Source: Henriciella sp. AS95 | GTDB taxonomy: Bacteria > Pseudomonadota > Alphaproteobacteria > Caulobacterales > Hyphomonadaceae | DNA length: 64,000 nucleotides | Direction: 5' to 3' | Assembly: GCF_038900055.1 (NCBI RefSeq) | Contig: NZ_JBBMQM010000001.1 | Location: forward strand, 1,178,001 to 1,242,000 | Part shown: positions 1 to 9,427 of the stretch, piece by piece | How positions within the stretch are numbered: the stretch's first letter is position 1 | Layout: each line of letters opens with the position of its first letter | The notes under the pieces: generated by a model | Databases searched by the model: none | What the model was told of the DNA's origin: nothing | Seen by the model: only the letters and a program-made list of their open reading frames with translations | Position numbers and translations under genes: made by a program

Positions 1-306
1 GGGATAGAAAGTAGAGGTCACGCCAATAAAGTGTTCGACATGACCTGTGAGGGCCTGCGCCACGAAACGCAGTCGGCCGTACGATGCAATGACTGTGTCA
101 AAGTAGCGACCACTCACGACATCCTGTACAGGCTCAAGGAAATTCGGGTCTGCGATAATACGTTCGACCGGCGCGTCGTACTCGACGGGGTGACGTCCTG
201 TGTTCATGACCGAGACCTCATGTCCTTCAGCGATGAGGGAGTTTACGATAATGGGCCCCGTCGGTCCGCCGCCGCCTACGAGAAGAATCCGTTTTTCTTT
301 TGTCAT
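1..306 (-). CDS. NAD-dependent epimerase/dehydratase-like protein, C-terminus cut off by window edge
   Basis: Reading leftward from an ATG at 306 gives an open frame of 102 codons that runs off the window. Residues 6-17 (RILLVGGGGPTG) are a glycine-rich nucleotide-binding loop right after the first beta strand, as in the extended short-chain dehydrogenase/epimerase superfamily. The following residues (SLIAEGHEVSVMNTGRHP) fit the helix and second strand of a Rossmann fold. A ribosome-binding AGAGG lies about 8 nt before the ATG. The catalytic YxxxK region is outside the window, so the substrate cannot be named. The upstream DNA is unusually A+T-rich and contains a palindrome. Confidence 0.7.
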   Translation of the reverse strand, partial: MTKEKRILLVGGGGPTGPIIVNSLIAEGHEVSVMNTGRHPVEYDAPVERIIADPNFLEPVQDVVSGRYFDTVIASYGRLRFVAQALTGHVEHFIGVTSTFYP

Positions 307-404
307 TTTATCCTCTTATCCTTCACCGTTTGATCTAGCGTTTGGCGGTGTAAGTCGCTTTTGGTCGTTATTCGGGTGGGTCTAATTTCTCTCGACGACA
401 CCAT

Positions 405-434
405 AATTATATTACCGATATGAGTAACATAATT
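405..434. promoter_or_regulatory. A+T-rich palindrome, possible operator for the epimerase-like gene
   Basis: Two 11-nt arms (405-415 and 424-434) are inverted copies with one mismatch, with TTAC and GTAA facing each other across 8 nt. The element sits about 100 bp upstream of the leftward gene starting at 306, in the most A+T-rich stretch of the region (about 400-470). Shape and position suggest a regulator-binding site, but no regulator gene is present on this side. The remainder of 307-653 shows no gene that I can support. Confidence 0.35.
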
Positions 435-653
435 CTTTTATATTATGCAATATTGGAAATTGTAGCGTCGGCGAATAAAGACAGGGGGGAGCAACAGAGC
501 TGTGAGGCGAAATCGAAGCTGCTGAGCTGTTTCTCGTAAACCGCATTCTGCGATCAAGTTCTAGCAGATCTGACGAAAATGGCGGTTAGAGACTTTCGAC
601 GAAAATTGCGGGAGGTGCAGGGAAAATCGGGCGCGCTGAGACTCGAGTCCATG

Positions 654-675
654 AAAAAGCCCGCCAGTGGCGGGC
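654..675 (-). terminator. Intrinsic terminator of tRNA-Ser
   Basis: Read on the minus strand, GCCCGCC-ACT-GGCGGGC forms a 7-bp G+C stem followed directly by TTTTT. It lies 45 nt beyond the tRNA 3' end, which makes the tRNA a single-gene transcript. Confidence 0.85.
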
Positions 676-720
676 GATTTGGCGACGTCCCGGATCTGGT
701 CTTCAAATCAGGGGCCCAAG

Positions 721-810
721 TGGCGGAGAGAGAGGGATTCGAACCCTCGGAGCCCTTGCGAGCTCACTAGTTTTCGAGACTAGCCTATTCAACCACTCTA
801 GCACCTCTCC
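721..810 (-). tRNA. tRNA-Ser, anticodon CGA
   Basis: The minus strand reads as a 90-nt class II tRNA with an encoded CCA end. The acceptor stem GGAGAGG pairs with TCTCTCC (G-U at pair 7). The anticodon stem CTAGT/ACTAG holds a loop with CGA, reading UCG serine codons. A long variable arm (GAGCTCGCAAGGGCTC) follows, and the T arm is GAGGG-TTCGAAT-CCCTC. The long variable arm and anticodon both indicate serine. It has its own promoter and terminator and is transcribed divergently from rplU. Confidence 0.97.
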
Positions 811-820
811 GTGGGGCGGG

Positions 821-849
821 GGGATAGCGTGTGCGGGGAAGTGGCGCAA
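821..849 (-). promoter_or_regulatory. Promoter of tRNA-Ser
   Basis: On the minus strand TTGCGC (849-844) and TATCCC (826-821) are separated by 17 nt, and the -10 box ends 10 nt before the mature tRNA 5' end. Spacing and sequence suit an alphaproteobacterial housekeeping promoter for a stable RNA. Confidence 0.6.
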
Positions 850-875
850 GCCCTGGATTTCATGCATATCGGGGT

Positions 876-904
876 TTGACATGGGCCAGATGATAGTGTT
901 TATC
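876..904 (+). promoter_or_regulatory. rplU: Likely promoter of rplU-rpmA
   Basis: A consensus TTGACA at 876-881 is followed after 17 nt by TTTATC. This would start transcription about 60 nt before the rplU ATG. It lies only about 30 bp from the divergent tRNA-Ser promoter. The -10 match is weak, hence moderate confidence. Confidence 0.5.
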
Positions 905-973
905 CGCGCCTTCATGTCCGGCGCCGTGCGCGTGCGGACAATAAACTAATTTCACCTTCCGGAAGGATGAGGC

Positions 974-1708
974 ATGTTCGCGGTCATTAAGACTGGTGGC
1001 AAACAGTATAAAGTCGCCGAAGGCGATGAGATTGTCATCGAGAAACTCGCTGCTGATGCTGGCGCAGATGTCACTTTTGACGTTCTGATGCTTGGCGACG
1101 GCAAGAACGTCACTGTTGGTGCACCGCTCGTGTCGGGCGCGAGCGTCGTCGGTGAGATTGCTGCCCAACGCAAGGGCGACAAGAAGCTGATCATGAAGAA
1201 GCGTCAGCGCAACACCTATCGCCGCAAAAAAGGCCACCGCCAGCTTGAAAGCGTTGTCACGATCACGTCGATCCTGACGGACGGCAAGAAGGCCCCGGCG
1301 AAGAAGGCTGCTGCGCCTAAGAAAGAAGACGCTCCGAAGACCGAAGCCAAGGCTGCACCTAAGAAGGAAGCGCCGGCTGCTAAAAAGGAAGCTGCTCCCA
1401 AGAAAGAGGCCGCTCCTAAGAAAGAAGCAGCACCGAAGGCTGAGGCAAAAGCAGACGCCAAGCCAAAGACGGACGAGCGCGGTCGCCTGAAGAAGGCTGA
1501 AGGCAAGAAGGATGATCTCAAAGAGATCACCGGTGTCGGCCCCGCCATGGAGAAGAAACTCAACGAAGCGGGTATCTTCCACTTCTGGCAGGTTGCAGAC
1601 CTTAACAAGACGCAGGCGTCTGAGCTTGATGACGAGGCCGGTCTCGGCGGACGCATCGAGCGTGACGAATGGGTCAAACAGGCCAAGAAACTGGCAAAGG
1701 ACGCCTGA
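974..1708 (+). CDS. rplU: 50S ribosomal protein L21 with long C-terminal extension
   Basis: Residues 1-102 are a normal L21: [14 protein letters not shown] at the start and the basic RRKKGHRQ segment near 78. L21 binds 23S rRNA in the large subunit. The usual protein is about 103 residues; this one has 244. Residues about 108-175 are a low-complexity run of Ala/Pro/Lys/Glu with repeated AAPKKE-like units. Residues about 178-244 form a compact domain starting [17 protein letters not shown], which resembles helix-hairpin-helix motifs. Extended L21 proteins occur in other alphaproteobacteria. rpmA follows 42 bp downstream, the standard L21-L27 operon. Confidence 0.96.
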   Translation: MFAVIKTGGKQYKVAEGDEIVIEKLAADAGADVTFDVLMLGDGKNVTVGAPLVSGASVVGEIAAQRKGDKKLIMKKRQRNTYRRKKGHRQLESVVTITSILTDGKKAPAKKAAAPKKEDAPKTEAKAAPKKEAPAAKKEAAPKKEAAPKKEAAPKAEAKADAKPKTDERGRLKKAEGKKDDLKEITGVGPAMEKKLNEAGIFHFWQVADLNKTQASELDDEAGLGGRIERDEWVKQAKKLAKDA

Positions 1709-1750
1709 AGTCTGGTATAGGCTTCAAGGAAAGATTGAAGGAACGCCCTC

Positions 1751-2020
1751 ATGGCACACAAGAAATCAGGCGGTTCATCACGTAACGGACGCGATTCGAA
1801 CCCGAAATATCTCGGCGTGAAGAAGTTTGGCGGCCAGCACGTTGTGCCCGGCAATATCATCATCCGTCAGCGCGGCACCAAGACCTATCCAGGCAAGGGT
1901 GTCGGCATGGGCAAGGACCACACCCTCTTCGCGCTTGAAGAAGGCAAGGTCGAGTTCAAGCGCTCGCGCGGTGACCGTCAGTATGTGTCGGTCGTCCCGA
2001 TGGCTGACGCTGCAGAATAA
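1751..2020 (+). CDS. rpmA: 50S ribosomal protein L27
   Basis: This 89-residue protein has the typical L27 start [19 protein letters not shown], in which the flexible N-terminus reaches the peptidyl-transferase centre. It continues with the conserved [11 protein letters not shown] and HTLFAL segments. No N-terminal propeptide is present, so it needs no Prp-type cleavage. Full length for the family. It is co-transcribed with rplU and followed by a strong terminator. Confidence 0.98.
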   Translation: MAHKKSGGSSRNGRDSNPKYLGVKKFGGQHVVPGNIIIRQRGTKTYPGKGVGMGKDHTLFALEEGKVEFKRSRGDRQYVSVVPMADAAE

Positions 2021-2080
2021 GGCCGGGGCCAAACGGGGCTTCTTGCCACCGTTTGATCAAACCGGACAAGAAATTGCGAA

Positions 2081-2108
2081 GGGGAGACAGGTGGCTGTCT
2101 CCCCTTTT
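2081..2108 (+). terminator. Intrinsic terminator of rplU-rpmA
   Basis: A perfect 10-bp stem (GGGGAGACAG paired with CTGTCTCCCC, loop GTGG) is followed by TTTT. It lies 60 nt after the rpmA stop and separates the ribosomal operon from the acetyltransferase gene. Confidence 0.9.
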
Positions 2109-2156
2109 GCTATGCAGCGGGCAGGAAGGCACTGTTCCAAGGAAGGATGACCGGAC

Positions 2157-2684
2157 ATGGTCGAGGCAATCAGGACAGAGCGGCTCCTCCTGCGCGAGCC
2201 TCGCGTCTCGGACGCAGAGGCGGTTACCGACCTTGTCGGCGATCCGCGCATCTATGAGAAGGTCGCGCGCATCCCGGCCGGCCAGACCCTACAGCAGACA
2301 GAGACATTCCTCCTGAAGACGCAGCGCGGGCGCGTGCTCGATACCGATCATATCTACATCATCGAGAAGGACGGCGCGCTCGTCGGCCTCGTCTCGGCGC
2401 ATAGAAACGGCGCGGGCGAGACCTTCGAGATCGGCTACTGGCTTGCGCCGGCGCATTGGGGGCAGGGCTATGTCACTGAAGCCGCCCGCGCCCTTATCGG
2501 CTGGCTCGAGGAGCATGGCCGCGGTGATGAGCTCATCTCAGGCTATTTCGCCGACAATCCCGCCTCAGGCCGAGTGCTCGAAAAGCTCGGCTTTACGAAG
2601 ACGCACCAGGCGCCGGTCTATTGCCTCGGGCGCCACGCGCATATCGACCACATCTTCATGGTCAGACGCGCCAAGGCGCAGTAA
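2157..2684 (+). CDS. GNAT-family N-acetyltransferase (RimJ/RimL-like)
   Basis: The 175-residue protein opens with IRTERLLLREPRVSDAEAV, the classic start of RimJ/RimL-type acetyltransferases that move acetyl from acetyl-CoA to protein N-termini or small amines. It contains FEIGYWLAPAHWGQGYVTEAARAL (about 90-113), which holds the acetyl-CoA loop (GQGYVTEA), and the N-SGRVLEKLGF motif at about 140-150. A position between rpmA and obgE suggests a ribosome-linked substrate, but that is inference. obgE starts 9 bp after its stop, so the two are probably co-transcribed. Confidence 0.88.
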   Translation: MVEAIRTERLLLREPRVSDAEAVTDLVGDPRIYEKVARIPAGQTLQQTETFLLKTQRGRVLDTDHIYIIEKDGALVGLVSAHRNGAGETFEIGYWLAPAHWGQGYVTEAARALIGWLEEHGRGDELISGYFADNPASGRVLEKLGFTKTHQAPVYCLGRHAHIDHIFMVRRAKAQ

Positions 2685-3733
<1,049 letters not shown>

Positions 3734-3734
<1 letters not shown>

Positions 3735-4849
3735 TGCAGGGCGTTCTGGAAAAAGCGAACCGGATTGTCATCAAGACCGGGTCGGCCCTGATCGCGGCGC
3801 AGGGCGAGCCCCGGCGTGAGTGGCTGGCGGGACTTGCCAGAGATATTGCCGGGCTCAAACAGTCAGGCAAGGAAGTGGTCCTGGTATCATCAGGTGCTGT
3901 CGCGCTCGGCAGGACGGCGCTTGGCATCGGCAAGCCGAAAAAGCTGGAGGAAAAGCAGGCCGCTGCCGCCTTCGGTCAGCCTCGCCTGATCGCCTCGATT
4001 GCAGAGGCTTTCGAGCCGCACGACATCCGCGTTGCCCAGGCGCTGCTGACGCTTGAGGACACAGAGCGCCGTCGCCGCTGGCTGAATGCACGCGCCACGC
4101 TCGACACGCTTCTTTCGGCGGGGGCCGTGCCGGTCATCAATGAGAATGACACCGTGGCGACGGACGAAATCCGCTACGGCGACAATGATCGGCTCGCGGC
4201 CCGCGTGGCTCAGATGTTGAGCGCCGATGTCCTCATCCTGCTGTCCGACATTGATGGACTATACACGGCTGATCCGCGCAAGGATGCGGGGGCAGAACAT
4301 ATCGGGCATCTGACAGAGCTCACGGAAGAGCATGATGCGATGGCGGGCGATGCCAATGATAGCGCGGGTGTCGGGTCCGGCGGCATGGCGACCAAGCTTG
4401 CCGCCGCAAGAATTGCTTTTGGCGCTGGTTGTGCAACAGCGATTACGCTTGGCGATCGGGTCAATCCTATCGGCGCGCTGGCTGCGGGGGAGCGGGCAAC
4501 CTGGATCATCCCACCCGTTTCGCCGGCGACGGCGCGGCAGACCTGGCTTCAGGGACATCTCACGCCGGAAGGTGCCATTATCGTTGATGACGGCGCTATC
4601 GCAGCTCTGAGGGGCGGATCAAGTCTGCTGGCAGTCGGCGTGTCCAGCGTAGATGGCCGGTTCGAAAAGGGGGCTGCAGTCGCGATTCGGGACCAGTCAG
4701 GCCAAACTGTCGCCAAGGGCGTAACGGCATATGATGCAGCGGATGTTCAGCGGATTGCCGGCCTCAGAAGCGAAGACATTGAAGTTCGACTTGGCTACCG
4801 TGGACGCCCTGCCATCATCCACCGTGATGATCTCGTTCTGGAACGATAG
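3734..4849 (+). CDS. proB: Glutamate 5-kinase with PUA domain
   Basis: It phosphorylates L-glutamate at the gamma carboxyl, the first step to proline. The amino-acid kinase domain spans about 1-260: RIVIKTGSALI, VLVSSGAVALG, PVINENDTVATDEIRYGDND and the GSGGMATKLAAA motif. A C-terminal PUA domain covers about 280-371, as in the E. coli enzyme (usual length 367-375). The start codon overlaps the obgE stop. The obgE-proB pairing is common in alphaproteobacteria. proA is not in the window. Confidence 0.97.
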
Positions 4850-4890
4850 CCACCCATCGAAAATTTCTTGACGTTACTGGCTCATGCTGG

Positions 4891-4909
4891 CCCATTGCGC
4901 GCCAATGGG
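4891..4909 (+). promoter_or_regulatory. Hairpin overlapping the ribosome-binding site of the DASS transporter gene
   Basis: CCCATTG-CGCGC-CAATGGG is a perfect 7-bp stem. Its 3' arm contributes the GGG of the GGGAGA ribosome-binding site 8 nt before the ATG at 4920, so folding could limit translation initiation. A role in regulation is inference. Confidence 0.35.
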
Positions 4910-4919
4910 AGAAAACGTC

Positions 4920-6371
4920 ATGTCAATCAAGCGGATCGGGCTGGCCCTCGGGCCTCTGATCGCGATCGGGCTGGGGCTGGTCGGGCCGCCAGAAGGCCTG
5001 GTTCTTTCGCCTGACAGTCCGGACCTCAACTATCCTGCCTGGTACACATTCTGCCTGCTGGTCTGGATGGCGGTCTGGTGGATAACGGAACCTATCCCCA
5101 TCGCCGCAACTGCGCTTTTACCATTGGTCATTGTCCCACTGATTGGAGCAGGTTCGCCAGTCGAGGCGGCGGCGGGCTATTCCAGCCCGATCATCATGCT
5201 GCTGCTGGGCGGCTTTATCATAGCGCGCGGTGTGGAAGTCTGGAATCTGCATACGCGGATTGCGCTGAACATCGTTTCGAGATCTGGCAGTGGCCCAGCG
5301 ACGCTGGTCGGAGGGTTCATGGTGGCCACGGCCGCGCTGTCGATCGGCATTTCAAACACCGCAACGACCCTCATGATGATCCCGATTGCGGTGTCGGCTG
5401 CCGCGATGATTGGCGACAAGACTGGAACATTTGACGTCGCTGTCATCCTGGGCGTGGTTTATGCCGCCTCGATCGGCGGTGTGACGACCCCCGTGAGTAC
5501 GCCAACCAATCTCATCGCCATTGACTGGTTGCGGCAAAATACGGGCGCAGACATCTCCTTTCCGTCCTGGATGATGTTCGGCATACCAGCGCTGCTTCTT
5601 CTATTGCCGACCGCATGGTTTGTTGTGACGCGCAATATGCCGAAGCTGGAGCATGGCAGAGCCGCCGTCTCCAGGTTTCGCCGGCAGCTCGACGAATTGG
5701 GCAAGATGAGCGCGCCGGAAACCCGCGTTGCTCTCGTGTTCGGCGCGGTCGCTCTCTTGTGGATCCTTCGCCCGTTCATCAACTCGATTGGAACGGCCAA
5801 CGATATTCTGCCCTTGGCTGCGCTCACAGACATGTCGATTGCCATGGCCGGCGCTGTGTTTGTGTTTCTCGTGCCCGCCGGACCGGGACGTGGCCGCGGC
5901 CTGCTGACATGGAAGGAGGCGGAGGACCTGCCTTGGGGCGTGATCCTGCTGTTCGGAGGCGGCATCAGCCTTGGCCAGGTTATCAAGACGACCGGACTAT
6001 CTGAGTGGATCGGCGAGCAGTTGGGCGTTCTCAATACCTTGCCGCCGCTTTTCTTTGTCGGCGCAGTGGTGCTCTTGGTGATTTTCCTGACCGAAGTCAC
6101 AAGCAATGTCGCGACAATGACCACGCTCGCGCCGGTTCTGGGCGCGCTTTCGGCTGCGGTTGGATTGCCTGCAGAAGCCTTGCTGGCACCGGCAGCTGTG
6201 GCGGCGTCCTGTGCTTTCATGCTGCCTGTTGCCACGGCGCCCAACGCGATTGGTTATGCGACGGGGCATGTTTCTGTGGAGGACATGGTCAAGCGCGGCT
6301 TTGCCATCAACATGGCCGGTATTGTGATCATCACGGCAATCGGGTTCTGGATCGCACCGATGGTGTTGTAG
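4920..6371 (+). CDS. DASS/SLC13-family sodium-coupled anion transporter
   Basis: The protein is a polytopic inner-membrane carrier of 483 residues with roughly 11-12 hydrophobic segments. The features of the divalent-anion:Na+ symporter family are visible: WWITEPIPIAATALLPLVIVP near the start, two copies of the substrate/Na+ clamp loop (ISNTATTLMMIPI in the first half, TSNVATMTTLAPV in the second) and a final LPVATAPNAIGYATG segment. Family substrates are dicarboxylates or sulfate; which one is not decidable here. I prefer the ATG at 4920 over in-frame 4884 because GGGAGA stands 8 nt upstream. It converges on ptsH with only 5 bp between stops. Confidence 0.9.
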   Translation: MSIKRIGLALGPLIAIGLGLVGPPEGLVLSPDSPDLNYPAWYTFCLLVWMAVWWITEPIPIAATALLPLVIVPLIGAGSPVEAAAGYSSPIIMLLLGGFIIARGVEVWNLHTRIALNIVSRSGSGPATLVGGFMVATAALSIGISNTATTLMMIPIAVSAAAMIGDKTGTFDVAVILGVVYAASIGGVTTPVSTPTNLIAIDWLRQNTGADISFPSWMMFGIPALLLLLPTAWFVVTRNMPKLEHGRAAVSRFRRQLDELGKMSAPETRVALVFGAVALLWILRPFINSIGTANDILPLAALTDMSIAMAGAVFVFLVPAGPGRGRGLLTWKEAEDLPWGVILLFGGGISLGQVIKTTGLSEWIGEQLGVLNTLPPLFFVGAVVLLVIFLTEVTSNVATMTTLAPVLGALSAAVGLPAEALLAPAAVAASCAFMLPVATAPNAIGYATGHVSVEDMVKRGFAINMAGIVIITAIGFWIAPMVL

Positions 6372-6376
6372 GCTAA

Positions 6377-6673
6377 TCAGTCGTCTTCATCGCTCTCGCC
6401 GAAGCCGTCGGCGATGAGCGCCGCAACAGCATCGACAGCAGCCTCAGCCTCACGCCCGCTCGCCTTTATGTCGACTTCGCTGCCTTGATGGGCCGCCAGC
6501 ATGAGCAAATCCATGATTGATATGGCGTTCGCAACATCGCCGTTCCGCAGAACATAAACGTCCGCTGGCAGCGTTGCCGCCAAACGGGCGAGTTTGGCAG
6601 ATGCACGAGCGTGCAGCCCCTTGCGGTTCACGATACGAACACGCCGTTCGATGCTCGTTGTATTTTCAGTCAA
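6377..6673 (-). CDS. ptsH: HPr phosphocarrier protein (PTS)
   Basis: A small cytosolic phosphocarrier of 98 residues. The active site is NRKGLHARASAKLA with His21 as the residue phosphorylated by enzyme I. SIMDLLMLAA holds the regulatory serine position (Ser52) used by HPr kinase in organisms that have it. The C-terminus is an acidic GESDEDD tail. Its ATG overlaps the stop of the EIIA gene by 4 bp (ATGA). In alphaproteobacteria this HPr belongs to a regulatory rather than sugar-transporting PTS. Confidence 0.96.
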   Translation of the reverse strand: MTENTTSIERRVRIVNRKGLHARASAKLARLAATLPADVYVLRNGDVANAISIMDLLMLAAHQGSEVDIKASGREAEAAVDAVAALIADGFGESDEDD

Positions 6674-7074
6674 GCCGTCTGACCCATTACTTCTGAAGCA
6701 ATGCGGATATATTTCTGTCCCGCGTCGCGACCAACGCTGGCCGCTTCGTCCAGCTTCGAATGCTCGCGGACTTCGATCAGCTTGATCAACATGGGCAGAT
6801 TTACCCCCGCGATCACTTCAATCTTCGCATCTGGCATGACCGAAATGGCGAGATTTGAAGGTGTCCCACCAAACATGTCGGTAACGATGATGACGCCCTT
6901 GCCGGTATTACAGGCGGCGACGGTTTCGCGGATCTGTTCCCGGCGCGCGTCGATGTCGTCTTCGGCCTCAATTGAAATCGATCGGAAATAGTCCTGCTCG
7001 CCAACGACGTGCTCGGTGGCTCTGACGAGTTCACGCGCCAGTTTACCGTGACTGACGACCACAATGCCGATCAT
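6670..7074 (-). CDS. PTS EIIA component, mannose/fructose (EIIA-Man) family
   Basis: The 134-residue protein starts MIGIVVVSHGKLARELV, with His9 as the expected phosphohistidine of the EIIA-Man fold. Further family segments are TGKGVIIVTDMFGGTPSNLAI and the GVNLPMLIKLIEVR helix. An upstream in-frame start at 7119 exists, but 7074 matches the family start and has AGAGAAG just upstream. No membrane EIIB/C/D partners are nearby, so it probably acts as a regulator fed by HPr, as in other alphaproteobacteria. Confidence 0.93.
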   Translation of the reverse strand: MIGIVVVSHGKLARELVRATEHVVGEQDYFRSISIEAEDDIDARREQIRETVAACNTGKGVIIVTDMFGGTPSNLAISVMPDAKIEVIAGVNLPMLIKLIEVREHSKLDEAASVGRDAGQKYIRIASEVMGQTA

Positions 7075-7152
7075 GTCTTCTCTACCTACAGCCCCTATCG
7101 TCAGAATGCTGACAGACATCGGCGGTACGTCAAGAATAAATTGCCGTCTTGG

Positions 7153-8763
7153 TCAGGTCGCAGGGAGCTCCACGATGAAGCGCGCGCCACCCTGTGCGCG
7201 GTTTTCCGCGCTGACGCTGCCCATGTGAGTTGTCACGATCTGACGCACGATAGACAGGCCGAGACCGGAATTCTTGCCGAAGGCCGAGCCTTTTGGGCGG
7301 TCCGTATAGAAGCGGTCGAAAATCTTCTCCAGCTTGTCGTCCGGAATGCCTGGACCTTCGTCTTCGACGATAACACGAGCGGTCGTCTGTGGGCCGTCCC
7401 GTCCCTGCTCGATGCGAACAGACACTGTGCCATGCCTGGGTGAGAAGGATATCGCATTGTCGATGAGATTGCGGATGACCTGGCCGAGCGGACCTTCGCG
7501 GCCGCGCACACGAAGGCCGGCACCCATGGTCTGGTCATCAAACGCGACAGACGGCATGTCCTCATCCAGACCGATGTGTTCGTAGGTGGAGACAATGTCC
7601 GAAACGAAGCGGGAAATGTTAAGCGCTTCGGTCGGCACGCGCGTGATTTCAGCCTCCAGGCGCGAGGCATTGGAAATGTCGGTGATCAGCCGGTCGAGAC
7701 GCCCGACGTCCTGAGCGATCACCTTGTGAAGTTTCTGCATGGCTTCGGGGTTGTCCTGCACCCGCTCAGCGGTTTCGACGGCTGAGCGAATGGAGGTTAG
7801 CGGGTTTTTCAGCTCGTGCGCGACATCAGCCGCGAAACGTTCATTGGAGGTGATGCGTTCAAACAAGGCCTCCGTCATCGCTTCCATCGAGCTTGCGAGA
7901 GCGCCAATCTCATCGCGGCGGCGCGTAATGTTGGGCAGATCAAGCTGTTGCGTGGATCCGGAGCGAACGTCATCGGCCGCCCTGGAGAGCCGGCGCAGTG
8001 GGCGAGCGATGCCCAAGGTGAGCAAAGCTGAGGTAATAAGCGCCACCAGCACAGCGACGCCGATAAAGGGTATGAGGGCCGCTCGTTCGGCGCGAATGAT
8101 ATCGTCGATATCGTTGGATTCGAGCGTCAGGACGCCGACAACCGCCGAAACGTGTTGCACCGGGACCGACACTGAGATGATGCGCTGGCCACGGTCATTA
8201 AAGCGCTGGCTTGCCGCTTCGCCGCCATCGAGGGCAACAGCGAATTCTTCCTCGAAAGTTTGCGTGCGCACGGCATCGCCGCCGCGATTTGGTACAAGCG
8301 CTCCGAACGTGGAGACAGCCCATTCCGACAGCGACCGGCCCCACCGCGATAACTGGCTTGGCTCCTGAATAGGCGGAAGCGCTGAAACGATCACGCGATC
8401 AGACAGGAAATAGCTATCGCCAATCAGATCGACATCCGGCCCATATACCTTGCCGCGAACCGACACCGGCAAGGACAGGTCCGCAAGCGTTGCGCGCGCG
8501 AGTTCTTCGTCCATGACAGGTTGTGGCTGGCCAAAGGTTGCGCCTTCGGCCAGCAGGTTTGAAAAGACCTGCGCCTGTCCGATCAGGTCTTGTTTCTTGG
8601 CGACGACGAAGCTCGCCCGCATCTCGTTCAGCACCATTGCGCCGATGATCAGAATGGCAAGGCCGGCGAGGTTGGATGCAAAGATAAGCCGGGCGATACG
8701 CGAGCCGACGAGCCGCTTGCTCCCCTCCCGGAATTCCCTTTTGCTTTTATCCTGCCTTGCCAT
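7153..8763 (-). CDS. chvG: ChvG-type sensor histidine kinase
   Basis: This 536-residue inner-membrane kinase pairs with ChvI in envelope/acid-stress signalling. Visible order: TM1 (about 26-47), periplasmic sensor domain (48-229), TM2 (about 230-252), HAMP (ARPLRRLSRAADDVRSG), the phospho-acceptor helix FAADVAHELKNPLTS with His316, then the ATPase domain with its N-box (VIRNLIDNAISFSP) and glycine boxes (DEGPGIP, GLGLSIV). It is separated from chvI by a cyclophilin gene and followed at once by EIIA. The HPr-kinase gene usually found after chvG is absent. Confidence 0.93.
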   Translation of the reverse strand: MARQDKSKREFREGSKRLVGSRIARLIFASNLAGLAILIIGAMVLNEMRASFVVAKKQDLIGQAQVFSNLLAEGATFGQPQPVMDEELARATLADLSLPVSVRGKVYGPDVDLIGDSYFLSDRVIVSALPPIQEPSQLSRWGRSLSEWAVSTFGALVPNRGGDAVRTQTFEEEFAVALDGGEAASQRFNDRGQRIISVSVPVQHVSAVVGVLTLESNDIDDIIRAERAALIPFIGVAVLVALITSALLTLGIARPLRRLSRAADDVRSGSTQQLDLPNITRRRDEIGALASSMEAMTEALFERITSNERFAADVAHELKNPLTSIRSAVETAERVQDNPEAMQKLHKVIAQDVGRLDRLITDISNASRLEAEITRVPTEALNISRFVSDIVSTYEHIGLDEDMPSVAFDDQTMGAGLRVRGREGPLGQVIRNLIDNAISFSPRHGTVSVRIEQGRDGPQTTARVIVEDEGPGIPDDKLEKIFDRFYTDRPKGSAFGKNSGLGLSIVRQIVTTHMGSVSAENRAQGGARFIVELPAT

Positions 8764-8795
8764 GCGCCGACCTGTCGTCTGCCTGCACGAACGCC

Positions 8796-9260
8796 CTATG
8801 CGTCGGCTTCGACTTTCATCGATACGATCGAATCTGGATTGCGGACAGGCTCACCGCGCTTCAGCTTGTCGATATTGTCCATGCCGTCCGTGACCTTGCC
8901 CCACACTGTGTACTGGCGGTTGAGGAAGCTGGCATCATCGAAGCAGATGAAGAATTGAGAGTTGGCCGAGTTCGGATTGTTCGTACGCGCCATCGAGCAC
9001 GTGCCGCGAACATGCGGCTCATTGTTGAACTCCTGCGCCAGGTCCGGCTTGTCAGAGCCGCCGGTACCGGTGCCATTCGGGCAACCGGCTTGCGCCATGA
9101 AGCCATCGATCACACGGTGGAAGACGATGCCATCGTAGAAGCCTTCGCGGGCCAGCTCTTTGATACGCTCAACATGTTGTGGCGCGAGGTCTGGGCGAAG
9201 CTCGATCTTTACCGGGCCCTGAGTTGTTTCCATGAGGATCGTATTTTCAGCGTCAGCCAT
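8796..9260 (-). CDS. Cyclophilin-type peptidyl-prolyl cis-trans isomerase
   Basis: The 154-residue protein matches the bacterial cyclophilin fold: TTQGPVKIELRPDLAPQHVERI at the start, then the active-site FYDGIVFHRVIDGFMAQAGCPNGTGTGGSDKPDL (Arg and Phe of the catalytic pocket) and SMARTNNPNSANSQFFICFDDASFLNRQYTVWGKV. There is no signal peptide, so it is probably cytosolic. It lies between chvI and chvG, 32 bp upstream of chvG, and probably shares its transcript. An AAGGA-like site precedes the ATG. Confidence 0.95.
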   Translation of the reverse strand: MADAENTILMETTQGPVKIELRPDLAPQHVERIKELAREGFYDGIVFHRVIDGFMAQAGCPNGTGTGGSDKPDLAQEFNNEPHVRGTCSMARTNNPNSANSQFFICFDDASFLNRQYTVWGKVTDGMDNIDKLKRGEPVRNPDSIVSMKVEADA

Positions 9261-9390
9261 AATGCGGCCTTTCCTTGTTCAGCAGTTTTCTTGTTGTCCC
9301 GCCTAACGCACAGGCAGGCAAAAGGGAACTCAGGAGATGTGCGCCAAACGCGCGCCTTGCAAGCCGGGTGTGTTGCTATCGGTGTGTCAG

Positions 9391-9422
9391 ACAAAATAAG
9401 TGGCCGCCCGATTGGGCGGCCA
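9391..9422 (-). terminator. Intrinsic terminator of chvI
   Basis: On the minus strand TGGCCGCCC-AATC-GGGCGGCCA forms a 9-bp stem, followed by CTTATTTT. It starts 6 nt after the chvI stop and should separate chvI from the cyclophilin-chvG unit. Confidence 0.8.
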
Positions 9423-9427
9423 GAATA

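Noticed and set aside
579-770. 63-residue plus-strand frame over the tRNA-Ser region
   Set aside because: It reads through the complement of tRNA-Ser (EREGFEPS is the typical false peptide of a tRNA T-arm) and a terminator.
860-1582. 240-residue minus-strand frame opposite rplU
   Set aside because: It is antisense to the Lys/Ala repeat arm of L21; the Leu/Phe/Arg-rich product is a codon-bias shadow.
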